From the NCBI GenBank assembly GCA_017415185.1, contig JAFQHZ010000010.1, positions 1-41,120 of the forward strand: a DNA stretch of 41,120 nt. Reading direction: 5' to 3'. The notes below the pieces were generated by a model. It had not been told where the DNA came from, did no database searches, and saw only the letters and a program-made list of their open reading frames with translations. This DNA comes from Candidatus Gastranaerophilales bacterium. Its GTDB lineage: Bacteria; Cyanobacteriota; Vampirovibrionia; Gastranaerophilales; Gastranaerophilaceae. This document shows, piece by piece, positions 14,968 to 22,679 of the stretch (positions are counted from its first letter, which is position 1; every line of letters starts with the position of its first letter). The translations under genes and the position numbers were made by a program.

Positions 14968-16437
14968 ATGGCATTAATTTCCCAAGAAGTTTTAAAACAA
15001 GCTCAAGCAGCAACGGTTGCTGCTAATCCAAGCGGAAATGCCGGTGGAACAACTGTTTATTCTGCAACTGCTGTGACTATGGGTCAAAGCTATGATGCGA
15101 ATATCTATGATGATTTTTATGGTAAAACAGACGAATACACTGGATACAATAGAGCTTCTGATGCAGCCTTTGATTTACAAAAACATGGCGACGGCTTATT
15201 TGATAGAACAATCATGGATAGCGTTTGCAATGTTGAACATAACTTGATTAACAACCAAGACTGGAGAGTTGATTTAATTGAAGAAGATGCAAATGGCGAT
15301 GGCGTTCTTGACGAAAGTGATGCTAAAAGCGTAGCTTTGCTTGATGCAATTGTTGATTCATTTGATTCAGAATTAGACTTATACATTGAAAATAGATTAC
15401 AAGAAGTAATTAGCGCTTATGGTCCAGGATGTAATTACAACTTAAAAGCAATTTTTGGTTCTCCAAATTCTCCTGCAACTATTGAACTAGCAAAACTTGG
15501 TATCAGAGCAGACGCAATAGGTGATCATGACGCTTGGCAAAACAGAACTTATTCCTTCTCTTTAGTTAATATGGAAGGTACGGACGGAATGAGTGATGAA
15601 GAAATTTTGGCTCATGTGTATGCTGAAGATGCTGAAATTTTAGAAGATTCAAACGGCAAAAAAGGTAGCATTATTTTTGCAGATTGTTTAACAGCAGACG
15701 GCACTGCACAAGGCGCAGAAACTAATATATCAAGTATTTTAGACCAATTAGGATATGAATGTATATCTAAAGCAGACTTTATGGGCAATAGACAAGGATA
15801 TGAAGATTTAATTGCAAATATTCAAACTGGCTTAGATAACAATTTATATGCTGGCTCAGGTCAAACAATTAACAATAAATACGGCAGAACTCTAACAATG
15901 GCTCAAGGTGTAAGCGCAGTATTTGGCGGTATTAACGGTAATGCTTATGGTAATAAAGGATGGTTCTGTAAAGCCTTGACATTTGAACATACGTTAGATG
16001 CTGTTAATGCAAGAGGTGCTTCATTATACCAAGGCGGAAGAGCTGTAAGAGGCGCTGCAGTTAATTTCGGTATAACAAATTCAAAACCTGATTTTGGCTC
16101 AATTGAAACGCTTTCTGATAAATATGCAGAAACAATTGCGATTGCAAATGATGAAAATGTTGATTTACAAACAAGAATGGAAGCTCAAAAAGAAGCTGAA
16201 GAAATCCAAAGACAAATCGCAGAAAAATCAATGAACTTAACAGAAGCTGAAAAGCAAGATATTCAACAACAAATCGCTGTGGCAGGACAAGCAAACTTCA
16301 ATAGTGCAGTTAAAGACGCACAAGCTGCAGTTGACGAAGCAATCGAAAATGGCGAAGATGTTGATGAAGTTATTGAAACAATTGCTTCTCAATACGGAGT
16401 TGATGCTGACAAGCTTGCTGATGAAATAGATATGTAA
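14968..16437 (+). CDS. Hypothetical protein with EF-hand loop, tandem paralog 1
   Basis: The product is 489 aa, unrecognised. It opens MALISQEVLKQAQAAT with no hydrophobic signal peptide. A canonical EF-hand calcium loop (DANGDGVLDESD) sits near residue 112. A conserved core shared with the next gene includes RTYSFSLVN and AQGAETNISSILDQLGYEC. A helical, Glu/Gln/Ala-rich C-terminal region follows, ending with VIETIASQYGVDADKLADEI. The gene lies alone between a long intergenic region and tandem terminators. The Ser/Asn/Asp-rich composition and the absence of a Sec signal suggest export by a non-Sec route or a structural role. Both are guesses. Confidence 0.7.
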   Translation: MALISQEVLKQAQAATVAANPSGNAGGTTVYSATAVTMGQSYDANIYDDFYGKTDEYTGYNRASDAAFDLQKHGDGLFDRTIMDSVCNVEHNLINNQDWRVDLIEEDANGDGVLDESDAKSVALLDAIVDSFDSELDLYIENRLQEVISAYGPGCNYNLKAIFGSPNSPATIELAKLGIRADAIGDHDAWQNRTYSFSLVNMEGTDGMSDEEILAHVYAEDAEILEDSNGKKGSIIFADCLTADGTAQGAETNISSILDQLGYECISKADFMGNRQGYEDLIANIQTGLDNNLYAGSGQTINNKYGRTLTMAQGVSAVFGGINGNAYGNKGWFCKALTFEHTLDAVNARGASLYQGGRAVRGAAVNFGITNSKPDFGSIETLSDKYAETIAIANDENVDLQTRMEAQKEAEEIQRQIAEKSMNLTEAEKQDIQQQIAVAGQANFNSAVKDAQAAVDEAIENGEDVDEVIETIASQYGVDADKLADEIDM

Positions 16438-16461
16438 TAAAAATAAACGGTATATCTTGAT

Positions 16462-16488
16462 AAAAAGATGGCGAAAGCCATCTTTTTT
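16462..16488 (+). terminator. Rho-independent terminator
   Basis: AGATGGC/GCCATCT stem (16466-16472, 16477-16483) with a GAAA tetraloop, preceded by A's and followed by T6. Confidence 0.93.
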
Positions 16489-16512
16489 GTTTTGTTTTTT
16501 GTAACAAGTTCT

Positions 16513-16537
16513 AAAAGCCCCTATTAGTGGGCTTTTC
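16513..16537 (+). terminator. Second, tandem terminator
   Basis: AAAAGCCC (16513-16520) pairs with GGGCTTTT (16529-16536) across an 8-nt loop. It follows the first terminator by 24 bp and fully insulates the two paralogs from each other. Confidence 0.75.
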
Positions 16538-16553
16538 GCTTTTTAATTACTTA

Positions 16554-16568
16554 ACATTTCTTAATAAA
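16554..16568 (+). promoter_or_regulatory. Shared upstream element of the EF-hand paralogs, copy 2
   Basis: ACATTTCTTAATAAA, identical to 14871-14885 and at the same distance from its start codon. Here it is part of CTTAACATTTCTTAATAAA, two CTTAA units 10 bp (one helical turn) apart. Confidence 0.5.
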
Positions 16569-16592
16569 AAACAAAGCAAAAAGGCAATAATT

Positions 16593-16619
16593 TTATATAT
16601 ATAAACTTTATATATATAA
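16593..16619 (+). repeat. Pair of 12-bp palindromes
   Basis: TTATATATATAA occurs twice (16593-16604 and 16608-16619), 3 bp apart, immediately upstream of the ribosome site of the second paralog. It may be promoter -10 material or an operator. Confidence 0.4.
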
Positions 16620-16635
16620 GAAACAACTAATATAT

Positions 16636-16649
16636 AAGGAGTCCCCCCC
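16636..16649 (+). promoter_or_regulatory. Ribosome site with C7 tract before the start codon
   Basis: AAGGAG (16636-16641), one T, then seven consecutive C's (16643-16649) directly abutting the ATG. A C7 run is conspicuous in this AT-rich DNA. Its length sets the spacing between the ribosome site and the start codon (8 nt as read). Confidence 0.6.
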
Positions 16650-18209
16650 ATGGCTTTAGTCAACGAAGAATTATTAAAGGCTGCGCAACCAGCAGCTAAA
16701 CCTGTTACATACACCCCTCAAACAGTATCAGATCCTGTTGCTACTACAAATTCAACACCTTCAGGTGCTGGTAGTGCAAGTTATCCAACTGTAGTAATGG
16801 CACCATCTACTTCAGATTTTTATTATGATAATGTTGATATTCACACTGCAACTTATGGTAGTAGCAGCAGTAGCAGCAGCAATGATGATGACGATGATAC
16901 AAATAATGTAAATAATGGTCTTCCAATTTGGTTTCAAGCTTCAAGCTTTAGAGATGAAAATGATAATATCACAAACGAGCTTGTTGATGAAAAAATGGCA
17001 AATGGCGAAGATCTGCAAGGTATTGTAACAAAAGATATGGTAAATCAAACGGTTGACGATTTAGCAACGTTTGAATTAAATGAAAATGGCGAATATACCC
17101 TATTAAAATCTGATTGTTATGCAGGCGGATTAACTTGGGGTGGCGGCATTGTAAATAATGGCTGTACTCAAAGAGGCGTTTATACTGTTGCTGCTGGTGA
17201 TACAAGAACAATTACTTATGTTGATGATAATGGTAATACTGTAACTCGTTATGCAGCGGCTGCAATGGCAGATTCATTCGATTGTGCGCAAGACTTATAT
17301 ATTGAATCAATGATTCCTCAATTGGTTAAAGAATACGGCGCATGGACTTATGCAAAAGAACACAATGGCGTAACTCATGATGGTATGATGCAAAATGCAA
17401 AAGAAATTGAAGAAAAATATGGCATTAGAATCACAGAAATTGAATGTGAGGATGTAGCTGGAAAATATAGAACATATTCATTTTCATTAGTTGATAACGA
17501 AGGTAATGTAATTGAAAATACAGATGGTTCAAAAGCAAGTATCATTTGGGGCGATTGGGTAATTCCAGACGGAAATGCTCAAGGCGCAGAAAACAATTTA
17601 TCAAGTATTTTAGACCAATTAGGATATGAATGCGTATCTAAAGCTGACTTTATCAATAATGAAGCTCTTGGTGGCGCAGAAGGATACCACGAAATGTTGG
17701 GTATGGTTGCTCAAGATGTTGAAGCAATAAGAAATGGTCAAGAAGGCAAGTTCTCAAGAGCTGGTTCAGTTAAAGACACAGATTTATATCTAAGCTCAAC
17801 ATTTATTTGGGGCAATATTGAAAGCGGCGGATTTGGCTCAAGCAAATATGGTAATGCAACCGTTCCTGCTGGAAGCTCTGGAATATATGCAGACCTTGAT
17901 GGCGATAATTTAGTAAGCGATGGCGAAGCTGATATTGAAACAGATCCAACTGCTGAAGGCGCAGATGGCGCTAAAGGCGAAGACGATGAAGACGGCGAAA
18001 ACCAAGGAACAACTCAAACAAATGGCGAAGCGCAACAAACTGGAGATGGTCAGCAAGCAGTTGCAATCACAAATGCTAATGTTAATGAACTTGAAGATTT
18101 AATTGCAGCAGCTCAAGAAGAAAATCCAGAAGTTGATGTTGATGATATTATCGCAGAATATGCTGAAGATAATAATTTAGACGAAAAAGAATTAGCAAGA
18201 ATGCTATAA
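16650..18209 (+). CDS. Hypothetical protein with EF-hand-like loop, tandem paralog 2
   Basis: The product is 519 aa, unrecognised. It starts MALVNEELLKAAQPA, parallel to the upstream paralog, and has no Sec signal. A Ser/Asp simple-repeat linker (GSSSSSSSNDDDDDTNN; AGY and GAT trinucleotide repeats at about 16858-16900) separates the N-terminus from the core. Shared core: KYRTYSFSLVDNEG and AQGAENNLSSILDQLGYEC. A calcium-type loop DLDGDNLVSDGE lies near residue 418, at a different place from that of paralog 1. An acidic Gly/Glu/Asp linker and a short C-terminal helix (DIIAEYAEDNNLDEKELARML) follow, the latter resembling paralog 1's end. Probable surface or secreted protein (inference only). 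Confidence 0.72.
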   Translation: MALVNEELLKAAQPAAKPVTYTPQTVSDPVATTNSTPSGAGSASYPTVVMAPSTSDFYYDNVDIHTATYGSSSSSSSNDDDDDTNNVNNGLPIWFQASSFRDENDNITNELVDEKMANGEDLQGIVTKDMVNQTVDDLATFELNENGEYTLLKSDCYAGGLTWGGGIVNNGCTQRGVYTVAAGDTRTITYVDDNGNTVTRYAAAAMADSFDCAQDLYIESMIPQLVKEYGAWTYAKEHNGVTHDGMMQNAKEIEEKYGIRITEIECEDVAGKYRTYSFSLVDNEGNVIENTDGSKASIIWGDWVIPDGNAQGAENNLSSILDQLGYECVSKADFINNEALGGAEGYHEMLGMVAQDVEAIRNGQEGKFSRAGSVKDTDLYLSSTFIWGNIESGGFGSSKYGNATVPAGSSGIYADLDGDNLVSDGEADIETDPTAEGADGAKGEDDEDGENQGTTQTNGEAQQTGDGQQAVAITNANVNELEDLIAAAQEENPEVDVDDIIAEYAEDNNLDEKELARML

Positions 18210-18230
18210 AAATAAATTTTTGGGGGACAT

Positions 18231-18268
18231 AATAAGCCGAGTGCATTTCAAGCATTCGGCTTATTTTT
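18231..18268 (+). terminator. Rho-independent terminator
   Basis: AATAAGCCGAGTGC pairs with GCATTCGGCTTATT (one G-T pair) around a short loop, followed by a T-run. Confidence 0.9.
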
Positions 18269-18310
18269 AATCATGAAATATGTGCTAATATAAAGAAAAG
18301 AGGGATTAGC

Positions 18311-20122
18311 ATGAAAGTATTATTTTTGTTTCCACCGCAATGGATGCCAATAAGTCCGCATTTTGCTATTGCAACATTAATGGGGCAATTTGAAAATTCG
18401 CCTTATGAAGCAACTATGATGGATTTAAATATCGATTTTTATAATAAAATTTTGACTCGAAAATATGTTTCAAATGCTTTGCAAAGAGCAAAAGCAATGC
18501 TTGGCGAAACAAAAGAAGAGATAAAAACAATTTATCAAAAAGGCAAAAAATTTGAAGATTATCCTTTTGAATGGAGAAACAAAATCGCAAAATCTTCAAT
18601 GCTTTTAAATATGTTTCAAAAATATGAACGTCAGCTCGATAGAACGCCAATATTGGTTGAACAAGCGGTTGAAATTATGAAATCAAAAGAGCATTTTTAT
18701 AATCCAAAATTGTTTGTTAATGCGGTTAATACGATAAATACTGCTCTAGAAATATGTTCAGCCCCTTATTTCCCTACAAAACTAGGATATATTAGCTACT
18801 CTAATGATTTAATGAAATTAGATTTTGAATCTATAAAATATTATGTTTTTGATAAAGAATCTAATATATTTAGGGATTATTACGAAAGTGTAGTTGGCGA
18901 TATTGTTAAGCAAAACGCCGATTATATCGGAATTTCAATTAATTCTTCAAGCCAAATTGTTGCGGGTTTAACTTTGGCTAATATTTTAAAACAAAAAACA
19001 AAAGCCCATATTAGTATCGGCGGAAATCATTTTGGACGTGTCGCAGACGCCATTGAAAAACATCCAGAATTTTTTGATTTGTTCTGTGATTCCGTTGCTC
19101 TTGAAGAAGGGGAAATTCCTGTTTATAAACTAGCACAACATGTGAATGGCGAAATTCCTGTTGAAGAAGTTCCAAATTTAATGTATATAAAAGACGGAAA
19201 AGTTTGCAAAAATGAAATCATTGAACCTTTAAAATTGAACGATATGAAAATGGCAAGTTTGAAGGGATATGACTTATCAAAATATTTTATTCCCGAAATT
19301 GTAATGCCGTTTCAAACTTCTCGTGGCTGTTATTGGAGAAAATGCAGCTTTTGCGATCATGATTTTGGAATGTGTTATAACATAAAAGATTTGGATAAAT
19401 TGATTGATGAAATAAAATATTTCAATCAAAATTATGGAATCACAAAATTTGAATTTATTGATGAAGCAATCAGTCCTTCATATATGAAAAAAATGTGTCA
19501 AAGAATAATTGACGAAAAATTGGATATTCAGTTTTTCTGCGATGCTCGACTTGAAGAAGGGTTTGATAAAGAATTGTTCGAACTTGCCTCTCGTGCTGGG
19601 CTAAAAATGGTTCTTTGGGGTTACGAATCTGGTTCTCGAAGGATTATGGATTTAATCAATAAAGGAATTGATATCGATAATCGTTTGAATATTTTAAGGG
19701 CGGCAAGAGAAGCTGGAATATTCAATTTTGCGTTTATTTTCTTTGGTTTTCCTGCTGAAACAAAGCAAGACGCTATGATGACCATCGATGAAATATGCGC
19801 TAATACAGACATTATTAATACTTATGGGAAAAGTATGTTTACCATGGGCAAACATACAAAACTCAGAGAAGCTCCTGAAAAATATGGCGTAATTGGAGAG
19901 ACTTATCAAGAAGCTGAATTTTCGCCAACTTATGTTTATGAAGCTGTTGGAATGAGCAAAAAAGAGCTTAATGAAATGATGGATTTGTGCTCTAAAAGGG
20001 CAAATGAAGCTTATGGCAATGCCTTAACTTTTCATTTGTTAAGCAGGGAAATTATATTGCTATATTTGTGTAAATATACAATTGATCAAGTGTGTGATTA
20101 TAAATTTGAGGATGTAAAATAA
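18311..20122 (+). CDS. B12-binding-domain radical SAM protein
   Basis: The product is 603 aa. The N-terminal part (LFLFPPQWMPISPHFAIATL; later DYIGISINSSSQIVAGL and ISIGGNHFG) matches the cobalamin-binding-like domain of this family. The radical SAM cluster site is C340-x4-C345-x2-C348 in SRGCYWRKCSFCD, a spacing one residue longer than the textbook CX3CX2C but seen in this subfamily as I recall it. Partner motifs FEFIDEAISP, GYESGSRR and FIFFGFPAET follow. The substrate is unknown. A GAGGGA site precedes the ATG, and it overlaps the next gene by 1 nt (TAATG). Position at the head of a surface-polymer cluster hints at a lipid, sugar or peptide modification. Confidence 0.85.
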   Translation: MKVLFLFPPQWMPISPHFAIATLMGQFENSPYEATMMDLNIDFYNKILTRKYVSNALQRAKAMLGETKEEIKTIYQKGKKFEDYPFEWRNKIAKSSMLLNMFQKYERQLDRTPILVEQAVEIMKSKEHFYNPKLFVNAVNTINTALEICSAPYFPTKLGYISYSNDLMKLDFESIKYYVFDKESNIFRDYYESVVGDIVKQNADYIGISINSSSQIVAGLTLANILKQKTKAHISIGGNHFGRVADAIEKHPEFFDLFCDSVALEEGEIPVYKLAQHVNGEIPVEEVPNLMYIKDGKVCKNEIIEPLKLNDMKMASLKGYDLSKYFIPEIVMPFQTSRGCYWRKCSFCDHDFGMCYNIKDLDKLIDEIKYFNQNYGITKFEFIDEAISPSYMKKMCQRIIDEKLDIQFFCDARLEEGFDKELFELASRAGLKMVLWGYESGSRRIMDLINKGIDIDNRLNILRAAREAGIFNFAFIFFGFPAETKQDAMMTIDEICANTDIINTYGKSMFTMGKHTKLREAPEKYGVIGETYQEAEFSPTYVYEAVGMSKKELNEMMDLCSKRANEAYGNALTFHLLSREIILLYLCKYTIDQVCDYKFEDVK

Positions 20123-20517
20123 TGAGTTTTGAAGATTTTAATCAATTTCAAGAAGAGCTTGAACGTGCGCAAAAAGAGCAAGAAGAGCTTTCAAAATTAA
20201 ATAAAAAAAAGGAAGAAGGCGCAAACGATTGGGGCTTTGGCGAAGTTTTAAAAGAAAGACAAAAGCATAAAGATGCCCTAAGGGAAAGGCTTTTGGCACA
20301 AAATTTCAGCGAAAAAGAAATCGAAAAATTATTTAAAATTATTTCAAAAGCTGAAGAAGAAATGGAAGAAGTTAAATCTAAATTTGATTATAAGGCAAAA
20401 ATTCGAGGTTCAGGAGTTAAACTTCATAATGATTTGATTGAAATACAAAACAAAATGAAAAAAGACTTTGATGAAGAATTTAATCAAATGCTTAAAAATA
20501 AAAAAGGAAATCAATAG
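20122..20517 (+). CDS. Small coiled-coil protein
   Basis: The product is 131 aa, highly charged and helical throughout (EELERAQKEQEELSKLNKKKEEG; EKEIEKLFKIISKAEEEMEEVKSKF), with one short non-helical GANDWGFGEV. No family recognised. Its start overlaps the radical SAM stop by 1 nt, so it is translationally coupled and may be a partner of that enzyme. Confidence 0.7.
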   Translation: MSFEDFNQFQEELERAQKEQEELSKLNKKKEEGANDWGFGEVLKERQKHKDALRERLLAQNFSEKEIEKLFKIISKAEEEMEEVKSKFDYKAKIRGSGVKLHNDLIEIQNKMKKDFDEEFNQMLKNKKGNQ

Positions 20518-20525
20518 GGGTTTTA

Positions 20526-20921
20526 ATGCTTGAGCATAAAGAGCTTTTGAAAAAAAATAATTTTGAAAGCCAATTAAATAAGCTTTGTTGTAAATTAAAA
20601 AATAAAAAAATCTTAATTTATGGCGCTGGCTTGTTTTTAAAAAGCGTTAAAGAAAACTATGATTTAAGCTCTTTAAATATTATTGGAATTTCTGACAAAA
20701 AATATAAAATTGAACAATATAACGAATTAGATTTTGATTATAAAATCGTCCCTTATTCAAAAATTAAAGAAATCGAATTTGATTGCGTTTTGATTGCAAC
20801 TTTAAACACATTTAATATCTATCAAAATTTGAAAAAAGATTTTAAAAATAAAAAAATAATCATACTTCCATTAATGGAAAAAACATTTTTTGAATTATTA
20901 AAAGAGGCGTTTTTCTTATGA
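20526..20921 (+). CDS. Stand-alone Rossmann-like domain of surface-polymer clusters
   Basis: The product is 131 aa. KKILIYGAGLFLKSV is a nucleotide-binding turn; the rest alternates beta strands and helices (NIIGISDKKY, FDCVLIATLN, KIIILPL), like the small NAD-binding-type domains that accompany glycan and CDP-polyol transferases. The same domain appears fused at the N-terminus of the transferase at 23855-25354. AGGGG precedes the start. It overlaps the cytidylyltransferase start by 4 nt, so it is probably part of that pathway. Catalytic activity is uncertain. Confidence 0.65.
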   Translation: MLEHKELLKKNNFESQLNKLCCKLKNKKILIYGAGLFLKSVKENYDLSSLNIIGISDKKYKIEQYNELDFDYKIVPYSKIKEIEFDCVLIATLNTFNIYQNLKKDFKNKKIIILPLMEKTFFELLKEAFFL

Positions 20922-21637
20922 ATATAGCTATTATTTTTGCGGCAGGTATCGGGCAAAGATTAAACAATAAAGAAGACGATTTACCAAAACAATTTTTAGA
21001 AATCGAAGGCAAGCCGATTTTAATATATACACTTGAGCATTTTGAAAAACACGATAATATCGATAAAATTTATATCGCAACTTTAGATAAATATATTAAT
21101 TATGTTTATAATTTAGTACAAAAGTTTAATATAAAAAAAGCTTGCTCAATTGTTCAAGGGGGAGCTTGTGCAATGGAATCAATCAAAAATGCGCTTGATG
21201 TTGCAAGCAAGGAAAATCCTTCTGATTCGATTGTTTTAATTCATGACGGAGTAAGACCAATAATTAATTCAAGAGTGATTGATGATAATATTAAAAGCGT
21301 TATTGAAAACGGCAATGCAATTACAGCAATACCATGTTGTGAAACAATTGTTGAAAGCAAAAATGGCAAAATAGCGCACCATGTTCCAATTAGAAAAGAA
21401 ACCTTTAAAGCGCAAGCGCCTCAAAGCTTTAGACTTCAAGATGTTTTAAATGCTCATAATGAAATTGAAAATTATGATGATATAGTCGACAATTGCACGC
21501 TTTACACAAAGCTTAAAAAAGAAGTATATTTAGTTGAAGGCAATTTTGGAAATATTAAAATAACAACGCCTGAAGACGTCTATATTTTAAAAGGCATTTT
21601 GGAATATGTTAAAGTAAAGGAAAACAAACTTGTTTGA
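20918..21637 (+). CDS. IspD/TarI-family cytidylyltransferase
   Basis: The product is 239 aa. The nucleotide loop FAAGIGQRLNN...LPKQFLEIEGKPIL, the central IHDGVRPII and the C-terminal ITTPEDVYILKGIL define the family. IspD makes CDP-methylerythritol for isoprenoids; TarI makes CDP-ribitol for wall polymers. The setting (SDR enzyme plus two CDP-glycerol-type transferases) favours a CDP-polyol or CDP-sugar role here. Housekeeping IspD cannot be excluded without knowing whether another copy exists in the genome. Overlaps both neighbours (4 and 8 nt). Confidence 0.82.
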   Translation: MNIAIIFAAGIGQRLNNKEDDLPKQFLEIEGKPILIYTLEHFEKHDNIDKIYIATLDKYINYVYNLVQKFNIKKACSIVQGGACAMESIKNALDVASKENPSDSIVLIHDGVRPIINSRVIDDNIKSVIENGNAITAIPCCETIVESKNGKIAHHVPIRKETFKAQAPQSFRLQDVLNAHNEIENYDDIVDNCTLYTKLKKEVYLVEGNFGNIKITTPEDVYILKGILEYVKVKENKLV

Positions 21638-22679
21638 AGTTGGAAATAAAATTTGGCAAGAAGATATTGATTCAATTGTTAAAGATTCAATATTTGGTGA
21701 TTTTAAAAATATAAATTTTTTAATAACCGGCGCAAATGGTTTAATTGGAAGCGAACTTGTTTTTTCTTTGCTTGCGCTTAATCGAACTAGAAAATCAAAC
21801 ATTAAAGTTTTTGCTTTAGTAAGAAATATCAAAAAAGCAAAAGAAAAGTTTAAGCAAGTATTAAATAATGAAAATTTTAAATTTATCGAACAGGATATTA
21901 AAAATCCAATCAAATGCGAAGAAAAAATTGATTATATAATTCATTGTGCAAGTATTACTTCTTCAAAAGAAATGATAGAAAAACCAGCCGATGTTATATT
22001 AACTTCTTTTGAAGGAATGAAAAATGTTTTAAATTTTGCTTTTGAAAAAAAATCCAAAGTGCTATATCTTTCTTCCCTTGAAGCTTATGGAATTATAAAT
22101 AAGGAAGAAAAAATTAAAGAAGAAGATTTTGGCTATATCGATTCAACAAATCCAAGAAGTTCATATCCGCAATCAAAAAAAATTGCTGAAAATCTTTGCG
22201 CTGCATATATTTCTCAATATGGCGTTGATGTTAAAATAATTCGATTAACTCAAACTTTTGGTGCTGGAATATCAATAAATGACAATCGTGTTTTTGCGCA
22301 ATTTGCAAAAAGCGCTCTTGAAAAGAGAGATATAATTTTATATACCAATGGTGAAACTACAAGAAATTATTGCTATTTGACTGATGCGATTGTTGGAATG
22401 TTTTATGTTTTAAAATATGGAAAAGTTGGCGAAATATATAACCTTTCAAACGAAAAAACTGCAATATGCATTAAAGATATGGCAAAAATGTTAGCTGAAA
22501 AACATGGCTTAAATTTAAAATTTGAAATTGATTCAACAAATCGAGGATATAATCCAACAATAAAAATGTGTTTAGATTCTTCAAAATTGCAAAAATTGGG
22601 TTGGTGTTCAAAAATTGGAATTGAAGAAATGTTTGAAAGAACAATTGAATATTTAAAGGAAAAAGAAAATGTTTTTTAG
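21630..22679 (+). CDS. NAD-dependent epimerase/dehydratase (extended SDR)
   Basis: The product is 349 aa. Rossmann motif FLITGANGLIGSEL, then IDYIIHCAS, LYLSSLEAYG and the catalytic YPQSKK (YxxxK), followed by RLTQTFGAG and TRNYCYLTDAI typical of nucleotide-sugar epimerases. It starts with TTG at 21630, 9 nt after AAGGA, overlapping the cytidylyltransferase by 8 nt. It likely works on the CDP-linked product of the preceding enzyme or on a sugar used by the same polymer. Confidence 0.85.
   Translation: MFEVGNKIWQEDIDSIVKDSIFGDFKNINFLITGANGLIGSELVFSLLALNRTRKSNIKVFALVRNIKKAKEKFKQVLNNENFKFIEQDIKNPIKCEEKIDYIIHCASITSSKEMIEKPADVILTSFEGMKNVLNFAFEKKSKVLYLSSLEAYGIINKEEKIKEEDFGYIDSTNPRSSYPQSKKIAENLCAAYISQYGVDVKIIRLTQTFGAGISINDNRVFAQFAKSALEKRDIILYTNGETTRNYCYLTDAIVGMFYVLKYGKVGEIYNLSNEKTAICIKDMAKMLAEKHGLNLKFEIDSTNRGYNPTIKMCLDSSKLQKLGWCSKIGIEEMFERTIEYLKEKENVF

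Noticed and set aside
16858-16900. Trinucleotide repeats (AGY)n/(GAT)n as a phase-variable tract
   Set aside because: Units are multiples of three and encode a Ser/Asp linker, so length changes would not switch the frame; the repeats are also imperfect.
20918-21637. Naming the cytidylyltransferase ispD outright
   Set aside because: Motifs fit both IspD and TarI; the polymer-cluster setting makes the isoprenoid role uncertain.
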